A stretch of 64,000 nt of DNA from assembly GCA_029532625.1 (NCBI GenBank), contig JARFXM010000010.1:62001-126000 (forward strand), read 5' to 3'. Numbering within the stretch: the stretch's first letter is position 1; each line of letters starts with the position of its first letter. Origin of the DNA: Lomentospora prolificans. Lineage: Eukaryota; Ascomycota; Sordariomycetes; Microascales; Microascaceae. The notes below the pieces were generated by a model. That model was not told the origin of the DNA. It worked only from the letters and a program-made list of their open reading frames with translations, and did no database searches. Of this stretch, positions 1-11,435 are shown in pieces. The translations under genes and the position numbers were made by a program.

Positions 1-1
1 G

Positions 2-2218
2 CGTTACGTCGACACCAATGATATCCGGCATAAAATAGCCGTCCTCACCACAGAGTGGCAAGAGGGAAAACTGACTCTGGCTGAGACGGGCCAGACGGTG
101 CGTCGCCTCTTTCTCCGCGGCACTTGGCCCGCCGACGTGGCTGCCGCCATCAAGGCCGGATACCGTGAACTGTCGGCCAAGGCTGGAGTCAAGGAATTGA
201 GCGTCGCCGTACGATCGAGTGCGACGGCAGAAGACTTGCCCGATGCCAGTTTTGCAGGCCAACAGGAGAGTTTCCTCAACATTTCGGGCGAGGATGCTCT
301 TCTAGATGCTTGTCGACGCTGCTACGCTTCTTTATTCACCGATAGAGCCATCAGCTACCGTCAAACAAAGGGTTTCCAGCATACCAGTGTTGCTCTATCA
401 ATCGGCGTGCAACGCATGGTCCGGTCCGATACCGCTGGCTCTGGTGTCATGTTCTCCATCGACACTGAAAGCGGTTTTGACAAGGTAGTTCTCATCAACG
501 CCGCCTGGGGCCTGGGTGAAAACGTGGTGCAAGGAGCTGTGAATCCCGACGAATACCAGGTCTTTAAACCACTCTTGGACAACAGGAACCTTGTACCTAT
601 CTTGGAAAAGAAGCTCGGCGACAAGCAGATTAAAATGGTTTACGGCGACAAGCACAAGCCAACTAGGAATGTGCCGACCTCCAAAGCTGAGCGGAACTCC
701 TTTGTCCTCGATGACCAGGAGATTCTACAACTGTCGCGTTGGGCATGCACCATCGAGTCCCACTACCGGTGTCCAATGGATATGGAGTGGGCCAAGGACG
801 GCATAACTGGCGAGCTCTTCATTGTTCAGGCTCGCCCGGAAACTGTCCACTCGCGTCGTGACGCCGCTGTTATGAAGACCTACAAGGTTAGCAATAAGGG
901 CCGCGTCTTGACCAAAGGCCTCTCCATTGGTGATGCAGCTGTGTCCGGGCGACTGTGCCTCATTACTTCGGCCAGTGATATTGACAAATTTGTCGACAAT
1001 TCCATCTTGGTGACGGAGACAACGGATCCAGACTGGGTGCCTGTCATGAAACGCGCGGCGGCCATCATCACTGATCATGGCGGCCGTACTTCCCACGCTG
1101 CCATTGTGAGCCGTGAACTTGGCCTGCCAGCAATTGTGGGAACAGGAAATGCCACATATCTACTACATAGTGGTCAGGATGTCACTGTGTCATGCGCCGA
1201 GGGTACAACCGGATTCGTCTATGACGGTATTTCCGACATCACGACCCAAACAGTCGACCTAAAAGCCATGCCAGAGGTACGCACAAAGGTTATGCTTAAC
1301 CTTGCTAATCCCGAGACGGCTTTTCGTTGGTGGCGGCTCCCAGCAGACGGCATCGGCCTTGCTCGGATGGAGTTCGTGGTCAGCAACGTCATCCAGGTCC
1401 ACCCTATGGCGCTCATCCGATTCGACAATCTTAAAGACGAAAAGGCTAAGCAGGAAATTTCCAAGTTGACGGCCGGATACAAACACAAACCGGACTATTT
1501 CGTTGACAAACTCGCCCGCGGTCTCGCCTCCCTGTGTGCCTCGGTCTACCCAAAGCCCGCCATCATTAGAATGAGCGACTTTAAGACGAATGAATATGCT
1601 GGCCTTCTAGGGGGCGCCGAATTCGAGACCAACGAAGAGAATCCCATGATTGGGTTCCGTGGCGCGTCACGCTACTACTCGCCACGGTATATGGAGGGCT
1701 TCGCTCTGGAATGTCAGGCGATTAAGCGACTTCGCGAAGAAATGGGCCTTACCAACGCAGTCATTATGATTCCCTTTTGCCGGACCGTTGGCGAAGCTAA
1801 GAGGGTCCTGGAAGTCATGGAACATAACGGCCTCAAGCGGGGAGAGAACGGGCTCAAGGTCTACGTCATGTGCGAGATCCCATCCAATGTCATATTGGCT
1901 GACTCCTTCACGGAGCATTTTGATGGATTTTCAATTGGCTCGAACGATCTCACACAATTAACCCTCGGAGTCGATCGTGACTCGGGAGAGTTGGCCGAGT
2001 TATTTGACGAACAGGATGAGGCAGTCAAGTGGATGATTGCGCGGGTCATTTCTGTGGCCCGGAAGAGAAACTGCAAGATTGGCATCTGTGGACAGGCACC
2101 GAGTGACCACCCAGAATTCGCCAAGTTCCTAGTGGATGCCGGGATTGATTCGATTTCAGTCAGCCCCGACAGTTTCCTCGCTGTAAAGAGACACGTGGTA
2201 GCTAGCGAAAACGCGTGA
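2..2218 (+). CDS. Phosphoenolpyruvate synthase (PEP synthase), 5' end outside window
   Basis: PEP synthase makes phosphoenolpyruvate from pyruvate and ATP through a phosphohistidine intermediate, in the cytosol, as a gluconeogenic step. The frame is open to the left edge with no intron; 738 residues are visible, against roughly 790 for bacterial PpsA, so only about 60 residues are missing. Visible parts in order: the N-terminal ATP-grasp-like PPDK_N domain (RSSATAEDLPDASFAGQQES), the swivelling phosphohistidine domain with GGRTSHAAIVSRELG (catalytic His codon at 1094-1096), and the C-terminal PEP/pyruvate barrel ending in GICGQAPSD (catalytic-type Cys codon at 2087-2089). All key motifs are present, so the enzyme should be active. 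The GTG at 98 is internal. Most fungi make PEP with PEP carboxykinase; a bacterial-type synthase suggests old horizontal acquisition (inference). Confidence 0.93.
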   Translation, partial: RYVDTNDIRHKIAVLTTEWQEGKLTLAETGQTVRRLFLRGTWPADVAAAIKAGYRELSAKAGVKELSVAVRSSATAEDLPDASFAGQQESFLNISGEDALLDACRRCYASLFTDRAISYRQTKGFQHTSVALSIGVQRMVRSDTAGSGVMFSIDTESGFDKVVLINAAWGLGENVVQGAVNPDEYQVFKPLLDNRNLVPILEKKLGDKQIKMVYGDKHKPTRNVPTSKAERNSFVLDDQEILQLSRWACTIESHYRCPMDMEWAKDGITGELFIVQARPETVHSRRDAAVMKTYKVSNKGRVLTKGLSIGDAAVSGRLCLITSASDIDKFVDNSILVTETTDPDWVPVMKRAAAIITDHGGRTSHAAIVSRELGLPAIVGTGNATYLLHSGQDVTVSCAEGTTGFVYDGISDITTQTVDLKAMPEVRTKVMLNLANPETAFRWWRLPADGIGLARMEFVVSNVIQVHPMALIRFDNLKDEKAKQEISKLTAGYKHKPDYFVDKLARGLASLCASVYPKPAIIRMSDFKTNEYAGLLGGAEFETNEENPMIGFRGASRYYSPRYMEGFALECQAIKRLREEMGLTNAVIMIPFCRTVGEAKRVLEVMEHNGLKRGENGLKVYVMCEIPSNVILADSFTEHFDGFSIGSNDLTQLTLGVDRDSGELAELFDEQDEAVKWMIARVISVARKRNCKIGICGQAPSDHPEFAKFLVDAGIDSISVSPDSFLAVKRHVVASENA

Positions 2219-2809
2219 AGCTGACGCGGTATTGGTTGATTACTTGGATGGTCCGTTGTGGTTTAGTGTTACAAGTCAAAAGTCAAGTCACGATTGTATT
2301 ATATATAGTTGCTATAATGAATGCTCGCATTTACTGAGAGATGCTGGTGCCTTGTTACCCACTCATTGCTTCTGACAGTGTGTAGCTTTTTCTCTTTGTG
2401 TGTAATAGCGGCATCTTAGACCTTTGTTGCTTTTGTCACTCAGCAACGCGAATCAATCAGGTTGGAGAGTTTGTATTGGCCTACTGCAGGGTCCGTCATT
2501 CCGGCATTCCCCTACCCAGAGTGTGGAACATGTATTCTAGGGACCGGCGCGCCCGTCCAAGCAAACTGCACCGGCATTTGTGTTTCTGGAGGTTTTATAA
2601 GTATCTCCCATTTTCTTACCCAGCACTGGAGCCTATCCTAGGGACATCCCAGAGAATCAACGCCAGCGAGGGTCGTTGGGTTTCCTAACTCGTACGTGAT
2701 AACAAACATTTTCATGTTTGTTAATATCGACCAGATGTCAGTCATTTGGCATTAATGTTTTAACGTCTCTGTTCTTATTATAGGCAGAACGTGACAGAAT
2801 GCTTCATAT
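2219..2809. other. Intergenic, convergent 3' ends
   Basis: Lies between two convergent genes. It should hold the 3' UTRs of the PEP synthase (plus) and the Hsp70-fold gene (minus). Only short ORFs under 100 codons without recognisable similarity are present; I see no other gene. Confidence 0.6.
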
Positions 2810-3982
2810 CTATAGCTCTACGCGATCTGGAGGAAACCCTAGCTTGGCCACCTTGTCTGCTTCCTCTAAAATGGCTTGACACCGCGGCGGTTCGATACAA
2901 TCTGAGGATTGTGACTCCATCGTTTCCTTTGTCAGGGCTGCGGCACCCAATGCAACTACTTGCGAACTCTGATCGCCAATAACCTCTACAAGGCTCTGCG
3001 ACACGCTAGATCTGAGGACTGCTTCTCGCAGTATTTCGTCACCTGCCAAAGGCCCAATCAAGTAAGTCGAGTCAATCTGCTCGTCTGACACAAATATGTC
3101 TATCCATTGGGTGGTCTTTCCCACCAGGTCTTCACGATCCTCATCATCTTGCGGTCGGGCGGCTAGATGGTGCGAAATATCGTAGCGTCGGGGTTGCCAA
3201 AGGTAAAATCCCTGGCGAATGGAATATGACGCTACAGTTAGGCCCTCTTCCGAGAGATCAAGTGTTAAAAAATGTTGTCCTTGGTGTTCGCAAGGTAGAT
3301 AGTCACTTGATACTCGACAGAGATGGATTCCCTGCGCTGCTGCAGTAGCCGCTGTGTCGTGCATGATGTCGCGGATTTTCAATCCAGCACAGGCGGCAGC
3401 CGGAAATAAATGGTTTGCTTGAAGATCGGTCATCCAGATAGGAAGAGATATACCGACATTGTGCATACGGATGCCGTGACTGTCGCTCTGGGCCTTGATG
3501 GCCTTGAATTGATCGCAAAGGAGACGCGCTTCGTCACTGATGGGATCCGGTGTCTGGGTGCCCGGTGCTAAACTATTCCAGACTCTTCGCATCGCATCCG
3601 TAACCATAGACCATGTCCCAAAATCCTGCTGGGCAAGGCGACCATAGTCGGGCGGCCATAGATCCCGTAACCCATTCCCATCAGCCTCTGCCTCCCATTT
3701 TCTTAAAAGAGCGAGGTACGGTTCGGTCGGAGGAATAGATCCAATAAATTTTGAGGAGCCGTCGTGATAATAAACAGCAGAGGACCTAGCGTATATCAGT
3801 GGGAGACTCTTTATCCGACAGCCAGTTACTTGAATTCAGAATAATACTCACACGCCATGGATCGAGAGCGAGATGCCATGGGCTGGGCTGGTGATATCCT
3901 CGAGAGGAATGCAGTGACGACATTCCATCGTTGCAAGGACACACGGCATCCCAAGTAAAATCGCGATTACAATTGCCCTCAT
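2810..3982 (-). CDS. Secreted Hsp70/actin-fold (ASKHA-like) protein with degenerate ATP-binding motifs
   Basis: Two exons, 3982-3852 and 3785-2810, with a 66-nt intron (GTGAGT..CTAG), give 368 residues. The first exon starts MRAIVIAILLGMPCVLA, a good signal peptide, which decides the start. The body reads like the Hsp70 nucleotide-binding domain: ISLPIWMTDLQA followed by ACAGLKI and AATAAAQGI matches the Hsp70 stretch VPAYF..Q..AGL..P.AAA, and VVALGAA near the C terminus matches the last conserved block. The two phosphate loops are lost: ISLSIHG stands where DLGTT is expected, and LDLSEEG where DLGGG is expected. ATP hydrolysis is therefore unlikely (inference). There is no substrate-binding domain. 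It is transcribed divergently from the metalloprotease-CVNH gene. Function unknown. Confidence 0.72.
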
Positions 3983-4879
3983 TTTTGCTGGAAAGCTTGA
4001 CGGCGGGATTCTGGTATAGAGTAGTCTGTCCTTTCGCAGACGTGGCGGGGAGGACTGGTGTCGTATTGGTGTTGGTGGCAGAACAAGACTTTGAAATCGT
4101 GCCTTGATTATTCGGCACTAATATCCGCGAGCTTTTCGAGTTGGGTGTAAATCTTTGGTTTAGACGCTTCTCCTATTAATATCTTGCAGGAGGCGACGAA
4201 TAGCGTTTAGCCAGATTCGTCGAAGGATTGAGGATCATGTTCCTGTTCCTGTCAGTGTCAGCCACAATGTGGAACCATTGCAACCTTCGGGGCCGGCGGT
4301 TATTATTATTCCAGCGCCAGGCAGTGTTGGAATGGGGGCCGGAATGTTGGGTTTGGCTGGCTGTGGCAGCAAGCGTGAGGCGTTCCTCGTGCGAATTCTG
4401 GGGTTCTGTCTGACACACAGCCACCAACACTAAGCCTGGCAGTTGGAAAGAAAGCAGAAGGCCAGCGAGTGCGATTACAAGGGGATCGTGGCCTGGAGCC
4501 GACCCATAGTGCGACGGGTGCTCATTTCTTTGGAATTGATCTCTACTCGCGTTCAGGCCTCGTCGTTCCATCCCAGTGACTTCGCCTCCACATAATAACG
4601 CCTGGCGTATTATCTCGGACAGAACACTTGGGTCTGTCCATCCCTGCCCCCAAAGTTGCGCCACAATAGTAGTGTAACATTATTAACTCGGGAGCTCGAG
4701 CTTGCCGAAGTCCAACACCAAGCACACACGACGGGGAGGAAAGGAATGGGGATAATATATTCGCCAAAGATCCGCCCATGAAGGCACCATGACGGGCAGA
4801 TTATTTAGATCCAGCTTTCATATTTTTCTCCGAAAAGTTCATTAGTTGTTTTATCAGACTGTAATTATTATCGGTCAAC
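3983..4879. promoter_or_regulatory. Shared 897-bp divergent promoter region
   Basis: Separates the divergent starts of the secreted Hsp70-fold protein (minus, ATG at 3982) and the metalloprotease-CVNH gene (plus, ATG at 4880). Open frames on the minus strand (for example 4176-4664) have no family resemblance and look like chance. No clear TATA box was identified. Confidence 0.4.
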
Positions 4880-6483
4880 ATGGCGAGCACACGATGGTTC
4901 TTTGCCTTCGTCCTGCTCTGCGCCGTTTCCCACGCCCTCCCCGAACCCACCAAAGTCCAACGCTCCTCTCCAAGCCCCATCTCACCTCGCCAGGGAGACG
5001 TAACAACCCTGACCCGCCGCCAGACGTACTGGTGTGACAAGGCCAAATGGATGGCTCCCATCGAGGCTCAGGCCTGGGCTGATGCTGAGGCCCTCGCCGT
5101 CGAGGCCGCGAAATGGGATCCTGGCAAGAACCTTCAAGACGCTATGAACCTCTTCATGGGCACGGGATCCACTGATTCCAAGAATAAGGGCACTATTCGC
5201 TCCGGCCTCGATAACGAGGTCGCGGCCCATAGGCCCAACTCCATCTTTCCCGAGGCTGTTATTTCAGTGTACTGCGGCGACACCGAGGGTGATATCAACG
5301 GTCGGAAAAAAGGAAGTATCTGCAAAAAGGTGCGAAACGGCAAGACAGTGTACCCATTCGCAACGGCCTGGATCGATCGCGGCACATTTTGGAACGACTA
5401 CTATATTGTCCTCTGCCCGAGGTTTTTCGCCGAGAAGCAGAGCTTGTTTACGACCCTGGCCAAGATGGATCAGGGCATCATCGACAAAGCCAATGCGAGT
5501 GCCTACAAGTTCACCTGGGGCCATACTTACTACCATGAATTGATGCACCTAGATCCTGTCGTTGCAAGCAGGGAGGTTGGCGACTACGCGTACGGCGCAT
5601 GTCTCGTCTCATGGTTAGCTAAGTGGCAAGGCACAGCGAAGGCACTGATCAACGCGGATAGTTGGGCCATGTTTGCTTCCGCGGCCTACTTCCAGAATGT
5701 GTTCGGCATGGCGAAGCCCGGGCAACCAGATTGCTCCGATCAGAGATACCTTGAATCCGATACCGAGCCCATCGATGATGAGGGGGATTCCGAAATTTGG
5801 TTCGATGGCGTGACGGACCGGGTGGATACATTTGACTCGACCGAGATTCCGCCCCCGGGTCCTGATGCAGTTGAACCTCTTCCGAACCCCCCTACTCCAG
5901 TACTCCCGTTTGATCCTAACAACATACCTGCTGGTGTTGCGGAGCCATTTCCCGATGCCGTCAAGTGGTTCCAGGAGCGAGGCGCGGATATACCCCTAGA
6001 ACAACCAACGCCGAAAGCATTTACTGACTTGTGTCGCGATGTAAGCAAAAACTCATCAGTCCAATTCCAGGCCATCAGACTAACATATTACCCAATAGTG
6101 GGAGATTCGGGATAACCTCCTGATAGCCACCTGCAAGACCGATGCTGGCGAAGACCGAAAGACTCAAGAGGACTTGAACCTCTGTCTATCGTATGATAAC
6201 GGCGCCTTGATTCCGCAGGATCTGTAAGTCGAACCCTGATCATCCTCTTTACATGACCGCCCAGTGTGCTGACATTGCATGGCGCAGTGGCAAATTCAAG
6301 CAGAACTGCGACAATTGCTTCTTCAACCCTCCGGATTGGCCTGACCACTCGACGCTGTGGTGCGTGTGTAAGAATGAGCGAGACCCGTTTGCCAAGTCAT
6401 CGGCGGTCAAATTGAATGATTTCCTCTCGACCAAGGATGGGTGGATGGTATGCTCTGGTCATATTAGTGCGCCAACGGAGTAA
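4880..6483 (+). CDS. Secreted zinc metalloprotease fused to a C-terminal cyanovirin-N (CVNH) lectin domain
   Basis: Exons 4880-6040, 6099-6223 and 6288-6483 (introns 58 and 64 nt) encode 493 residues. Residues 1-20 are a signal peptide, followed by a short pro-like segment with RR at 46-47. The protease part carries HELMH at 219-223 and GDYAYG with D235, the layout of the aspzincin/deuterolysin (M35) type zinc site, plus an NADSWAMFA segment common in fungal relatives. A Pro/acidic linker follows (about 290-375). From about 381 to 486 the protein reads as a CVNH domain: FTDLCRD, LLIATCK, LNLCLSYDNG, GKFKQNC, LWCVCKN, VKLNDFLSTKDG. CVNH domains bind mannose-rich glycans. The fusion suggests a protease targeted to glycosylated surfaces (inference). 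Both introns fall within the lectin part. Confidence 0.85.
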
Positions 6484-8226
6484 TGGTGGTATTATATTAT
6501 TAGAGCATACCGTCAACAGGTGCTTGGTTTTAAAGTGTAAAATTACAATGATAGACCTCTAGGAGTAGGATTTTTATTCTCAGAATACCCCATCAATCGA
6601 CCAGTTCCGCGCTACTTATCATCTCCTCCTCCATTCGATTTTGGCCGACATTCTCTTGGGAAGTGGCTTTTCGGCATTCTCGTCCGATAAGGTAGACTGG
6701 TTTGTTCAAGGAACTGTGAAACAATCTTGAGATCGCAAATTCGGGCGTCTATTCGGCTTGACTAGTAATAGTACAGGCAAATAATGTTCCTCACTCAGGC
6801 TGGCGTCAATGCATTCGCGAACTAATTTACCTCCCTTTTAATCCCCTACTCTCCTCATATCTTTTGGTTTAATGTTTGGCCAGCATTCCCCATGTGCTCG
6901 AATATTTTCCGTTACTCTGAGGAGCTGGCACAATGGGTCGCAGAGCATGGCCAATACTATCAACTTCCGTATTATCAAACCGTTCGTTGAATGCTGCAGT
7001 CGATGGGAGCGGCCTTCATACGCCGTCCGAGGCAGGCTCCCTGGTTGCCACCATGCTGGAAAAATTGTAACTCAACCAGGGATTTCTAGAAGCTTGTGGA
7101 GAGGAGGCCCATAAGGCTCTAAATTTTAATCTTTGAACAAATGGACAAGATAGGCATCCATGCAGTCATGACCTGACCAAATACGATTCCTCTCCGGTAC
7201 CCGGTTCCCCTTGAATGCTAGATTCCTGAGGCTCTTGCTCTCCTAGCACATTATGTTACCGTCCAGTACCACTTCAGGGGGTTTTGGTGCTTGGAAGGGG
7301 GTTGGCAAGCCGCTTATAGATGGTATTCGCGGGTTTCTCATATTACTATATTATTGGGCCACTTGGCTTACGCGCATGGATGAAAAGCACCACTCCTACT
7401 GCTTGGAATTGCGTCAATGATGATCAACGCCTACTCTCTGCTACAGACTAGGGCCGTCATGGGCACATAAGAACAGTAGCTATTACCCCATTGTCAAGGT
7501 GGTGCGTACACGCGTATGGAGGGTTAGAAGAAGTGCGCAAGCGACATAAGCACATGCAATATACTTTTTTGAATATTGTACAACAGATTCATCTTGGTGC
7601 ACTGGAGGAGCAGGGTATAGCCAGTGGAGCCGCCGGGAAGTGATGGAGAGTATGGTGTGTTGGATCATCGATCGCCGTCTCCTCGTCTACTCCCTCTGCG
7701 AACATCTTTGTTTAGCTCCCGCAGTATCGTAGCTAGGCCCGATGTGTTCGCAGGATATTCGCGGGCTCTACGCTATGATCAGGCGATGGCCTCACAGACA
7801 CACTGTCAGAATAATGACATGGGAAGGATGTAAAGCTCGATAACTGAAATTAGAGACGCCACGTCCAGGGTGGGATGACCGGGGCAGGGGGGTTGAAAGA
7901 AGCGGCAGCTGCAAGAAGAATTCGGGCAGATCTCACCATTCCTTGAGTATTCTTTATTTAAATCACAGTCTGTCCGAAAAGGAAAAAGAGAAGAAAAAAA
8001 TACGCTCAGGAAAAGATAGGCTCGTGTGCAAAGGAGGAACAAACAGTATGGCGAAACCATCAGGCGCTTCAACACGAATCACGTATTGAGTACTTCATTC
8101 TCAGCCCAAGCATTAATTAACTGGCATGCAGAGGCGGCGTACAAGTAAAGAGACCAGGGATTTCATTTGAGACGAAACAGAAGCGAAGAGAGTACCAGTC
8201 GGCTTACCCCGTCTGTGGATTGTGCA
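6484..8226. other. Gene-free intergenic stretch
   Basis: 1.7 kb between the metalloprotease-CVNH gene and the 3' end of the P450. The longest open frames are 60-90 codons and overlap on both strands. Around 6965-7130 (plus) a broken frame reads NAAVDGSGLHTPSEAGS then LNQGFLEACGEEAHKAL, coding-like but interrupted, possibly a gene remnant. I recognise nothing else. Confidence 0.4.
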
Positions 8227-10093
8227 TCAGACTCCGGATGGGGCCATAGGAAACCGTTCAGTTACCCTTACCCACATGTTCTTCTGGAAAAACATATTCT
8301 GATTCATTGATTCAATTGGCTTCATCGGGTTAATGAGTTGGAAATCGAAGCGTCGCAAAAGCTTTCGGCGGGTAGGCGTTAGATTCAACTTGCCAAGGGA
8401 AAGCTAATAATAGTGAGGGAAAGTAGCGTACCTCGAAGTAGATCTTGTTCATCTCGATCAGGGCGACCGTTTTGCCCCCGCATCCCCATCGACCTGCGCC
8501 GAAGACTAGTTCGACATGGTGACGCTGCTTGGAGAGCTTGGCGTCATCAATGTTGAGCCACCGCTCCGGTCTGAAAAGGTCCGGATCGTCACCAAAGACC
8601 TCCTTGGACCTTTGTACGCCCAGGAAGTTTTGGCCAATTCGGGTGCCGCCAGGAACAAACTGCCCGTTTATTGTGTCGCCTCCAGGAGGTACTATTTTGG
8701 TCGCTAACCCACTGAAGGGAATGTTGATACGGAGGCCTTCATATAGAACAGCCTGTGGTCGGTATGACAGGAGCGATAGTTAGACTCGTCCTTACGCCCA
8801 TGCGCACCTTGTCGGACATACCTGTAGATAAGGCAAGTTACGTGCTTCCGCAACTTGAATTGGACTTGATGCACGGCCGTCTGCCACAGCCTCGTCTATC
8901 TCCTTTTGTAGCCGGTAATATGCATTAGGAGCGGTCATCAGGTTCAGCAGGGTTCCCCGAACAGCGGTTGCGGTGGTATCGCTACCAGCAACAATCTGAA
9001 AGGGTATCTCGGATTGGCAATCGCGCTTTCCCAAGCCATGGCGGATGAAGGCACCCTACATTTCGCCACCTGTTAGCACGTGTAGTAGTTCATTACCCCA
9101 AGCCTCCATCATCATGTCGGTCCTTTTGTTTGTCTTTTGAATGCTGGGTTGAATCCTTACAAGCATGTCCTGTTGATCTTTTGCACCAGGCTCAAAGCGA
9201 GCCTCAACAATGTCTGCCGCGATCCTGTTCAAACCACTCGGTCAGCGTAGTCAAGGAGAATTTCGAGATAATCTAGTATCTCTATAGGTCTAGGGGACCC
9301 ACTTTAGCATCTTGCCAAACCCCTTCTTGTCCGTAGTCTTTGGGCCAGCCAGCTTGAGAAAGGTTGGCGAAGTCAAGATCTTACCAGCCCATGGTATCTC
9401 AGCGGCAAGTCTTATCATGGGCACTACTTTCTCAGTCTCCTTAATGTAATCGTGCACATCGGAGTCTGTGGCCGAGTACCCGAAAGCGTAGCCGTAGGCA
9501 ACCTTTGTCAGTGCGTCGAGCGTAAAGTACTGGATTACGGTCGCCAAATCCAAGGGTTTCGTGTCTGCATCTTTCGAAATGTATTTGCGACGGATCAAAT
9601 CAACCAATGCCTCGATCTGGGAGTCTATCCCCTCTGCAAGGGAGGGGTTTTCCTTCCCAGCATAGCCAAACGATAATTGAGCCTTGAGTTGGTCGTGTGC
9701 ATGGGTGTCGAGCTTGCTGATCAGCGACTCATGGTATGGATCCAACTTGATGGCGCTATACCAGCTCGAACGACTGTATGCAGGCTTCCGGTTTGTTTTC
9801 CCCATGCGGCGAAACATCTCAGGATCATTCGTGAGAAGGTCGTTGGGACCGATACGAGCCAAAGGTCCATACTTGTCGTTGACAGCGCGAAAGCCTTCAG
9901 CTTGCCTCCCACCAGCCGAGTTCTGGATAAGCCAAAGGTAGGAGAAAGATGCGAGGAAGGGGCCTTTGATGTGGCGCAGCCTATACCATGCTGCCAATGA
10001 GGTCAACGCCACATAGGCAAGGAGAAGAACCACCGCGCCGGATAGCAGGAAGGGACTTCGAAGCTGTTCAGTATTAGTTGGGACAACCATCAT
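8227..10093 (-). CDS. Cytochrome P450 monooxygenase (pisatin demethylase-like)
   Basis: Five exons, 10093-9303, 9224-9161, 9055-8822, 8752-8432 and 8361-8227, join in phase to 514 residues. Start chosen at the second of several in-frame ATGs because MVVPTN.. is followed directly by a hydrophobic anchor (about residues 16-36) and the HIKGP hinge. The I-helix AGSDTT lies at 308-313, the ExxR (EGLR) at 368-371 and the haem loop FGAGRWGCGG with the cysteine ligand at about 454. All core motifs are intact, so it should be an active ER-bound monooxygenase. Overall similarity is to the fungal pisatin demethylase / benzoate hydroxylase-like P450s; the substrate cannot be told from sequence. No biosynthetic core gene lies nearby. 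Confidence 0.9.
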
Positions 10094-11435
10094 AGCAGTG
10101 TTAACTTCGTCTGGCTTATAATCAGAAGACCTTCCAGGGTTGTTACCGGTAACAGAAGAATAGCTCTTTAATGACGAAGGAGGAGAGAGGGGAGGGCGCG
10201 GAAGATATAAATTGATGAGCATGCCTCGTCTCGTAACACAACCCACCCCTCCCCTCCCAGCGTAGACTGTTGCATTATAAGCACTGACGGGTTGGCTCTT
10301 GCCGTGGGCTGGCGACATATGTATCACATTCTAAGCTGCCTCAAATAATACGATGTATCACCACATTGGAATAGAACAAGCCAAATCTACGGGATATGAT
10401 TGGCTATCAGTAGCTGTCGGCGAATGCTACAGCTCCGCGGAACGCCCGTTTTTTTGTTGTTTTTCGTGTTTCCATCCTGCCCAAACGAATGGGTTACGGA
10501 TGCGGATGCGGGCTACGTATTGCTGTACCTTCGGCCTACAGCCAGGCTTTTCGACATCGAAGGCAGGCATGTCGGGTATTGTTGGTACCAGATGGTTACT
10601 GCGGGTAGCCGGCTCTTTACTGCGGGCGGGTTTTTGTGTGGGTGGCAGTCTTACAATCGACATCTGCAGACTGAAGAAACTGACCGACCGATGAAACCCC
10701 CTTCAAGAAAGGGTACAAGAGAGTTCAATATTTCGCAATTCTGCGCGCCCCCGTGCATAATCGTCAAATGGATGGGTCGAACACGGCATGGGACCACGGA
10801 CCAATCGGCCTTATCGGATTGTTCCCTTTTCTTGCGCGACTCTTCTTCTTCCGTCTCGCCGTCTATTTTTTGATTCACCCACCCTAGTAATACTTCATAT
10901 TTAAGCAGCAATGTCCCCGCCCTCGTCGGCCCTTCGGCTCATTCGCGACTCCGGATCCTAACCAGCGTACCCTTTTGAATAGGCCACTCCGAATCGATGG
11001 ATTTTCCTCTGAGCCTGCGGGTAATTCCAACGTGTAAGCCAAAGGCTGACACACTCGGTAGGCTCGGCCGGATATGCACTGCGGAGTATCGTGGTCGTGT
11101 CGGAAAACTGTAGCAGCTCGGCACCCGTATCATCGCCGCGCACCTAGAGGATCTCAATATCAAAAACGTCTTCCTCCACTGCAACTGGAGGAAATTCGTG
11201 GAGATGTCCACCCGTTGTGTCTGGATTTATTTATAACATCACATATTCGTCATTAACTAGCCATTGGCCGTCACGCTGGCATCTGAGAGACCGGGTGAGC
11301 TTGCAGTTAGTTTGCGGATGCCCTGGCTAGTGACCGAGAAGTCGAGGTAATGGATACTGCTATCGTCAGATAAATCTTCTCGATGGCAGACGGTTTTCAA
11401 CCCCATGGACTCCGTGCACGCCTCATCATAGCCTT
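10094..11435. other. Upstream region of the P450 and decayed sequence
   Basis: Contains the P450 promoter (starting at 10094 on the minus side) and then unassignable sequence. Around 10940-11210 the minus strand has two overlapping frames (for example SLWLTRWNYPQAQRK and PIQKGTLVRIR) that look like one protein broken by a frameshift, but the family is not certain. Confidence 0.35.

Noticed and set aside
98..100. GTG as the start of the PEP synthase
   Set aside because: The same frame is open to the left edge with protein-like sequence and the PPDK_N domain needs the upstream part; the true start is outside the window.
4176..4664. 162-codon minus-strand ORF in the divergent promoter
   Set aside because: No recognisable family, low-complexity pieces, and located between two divergent starts; most likely chance.
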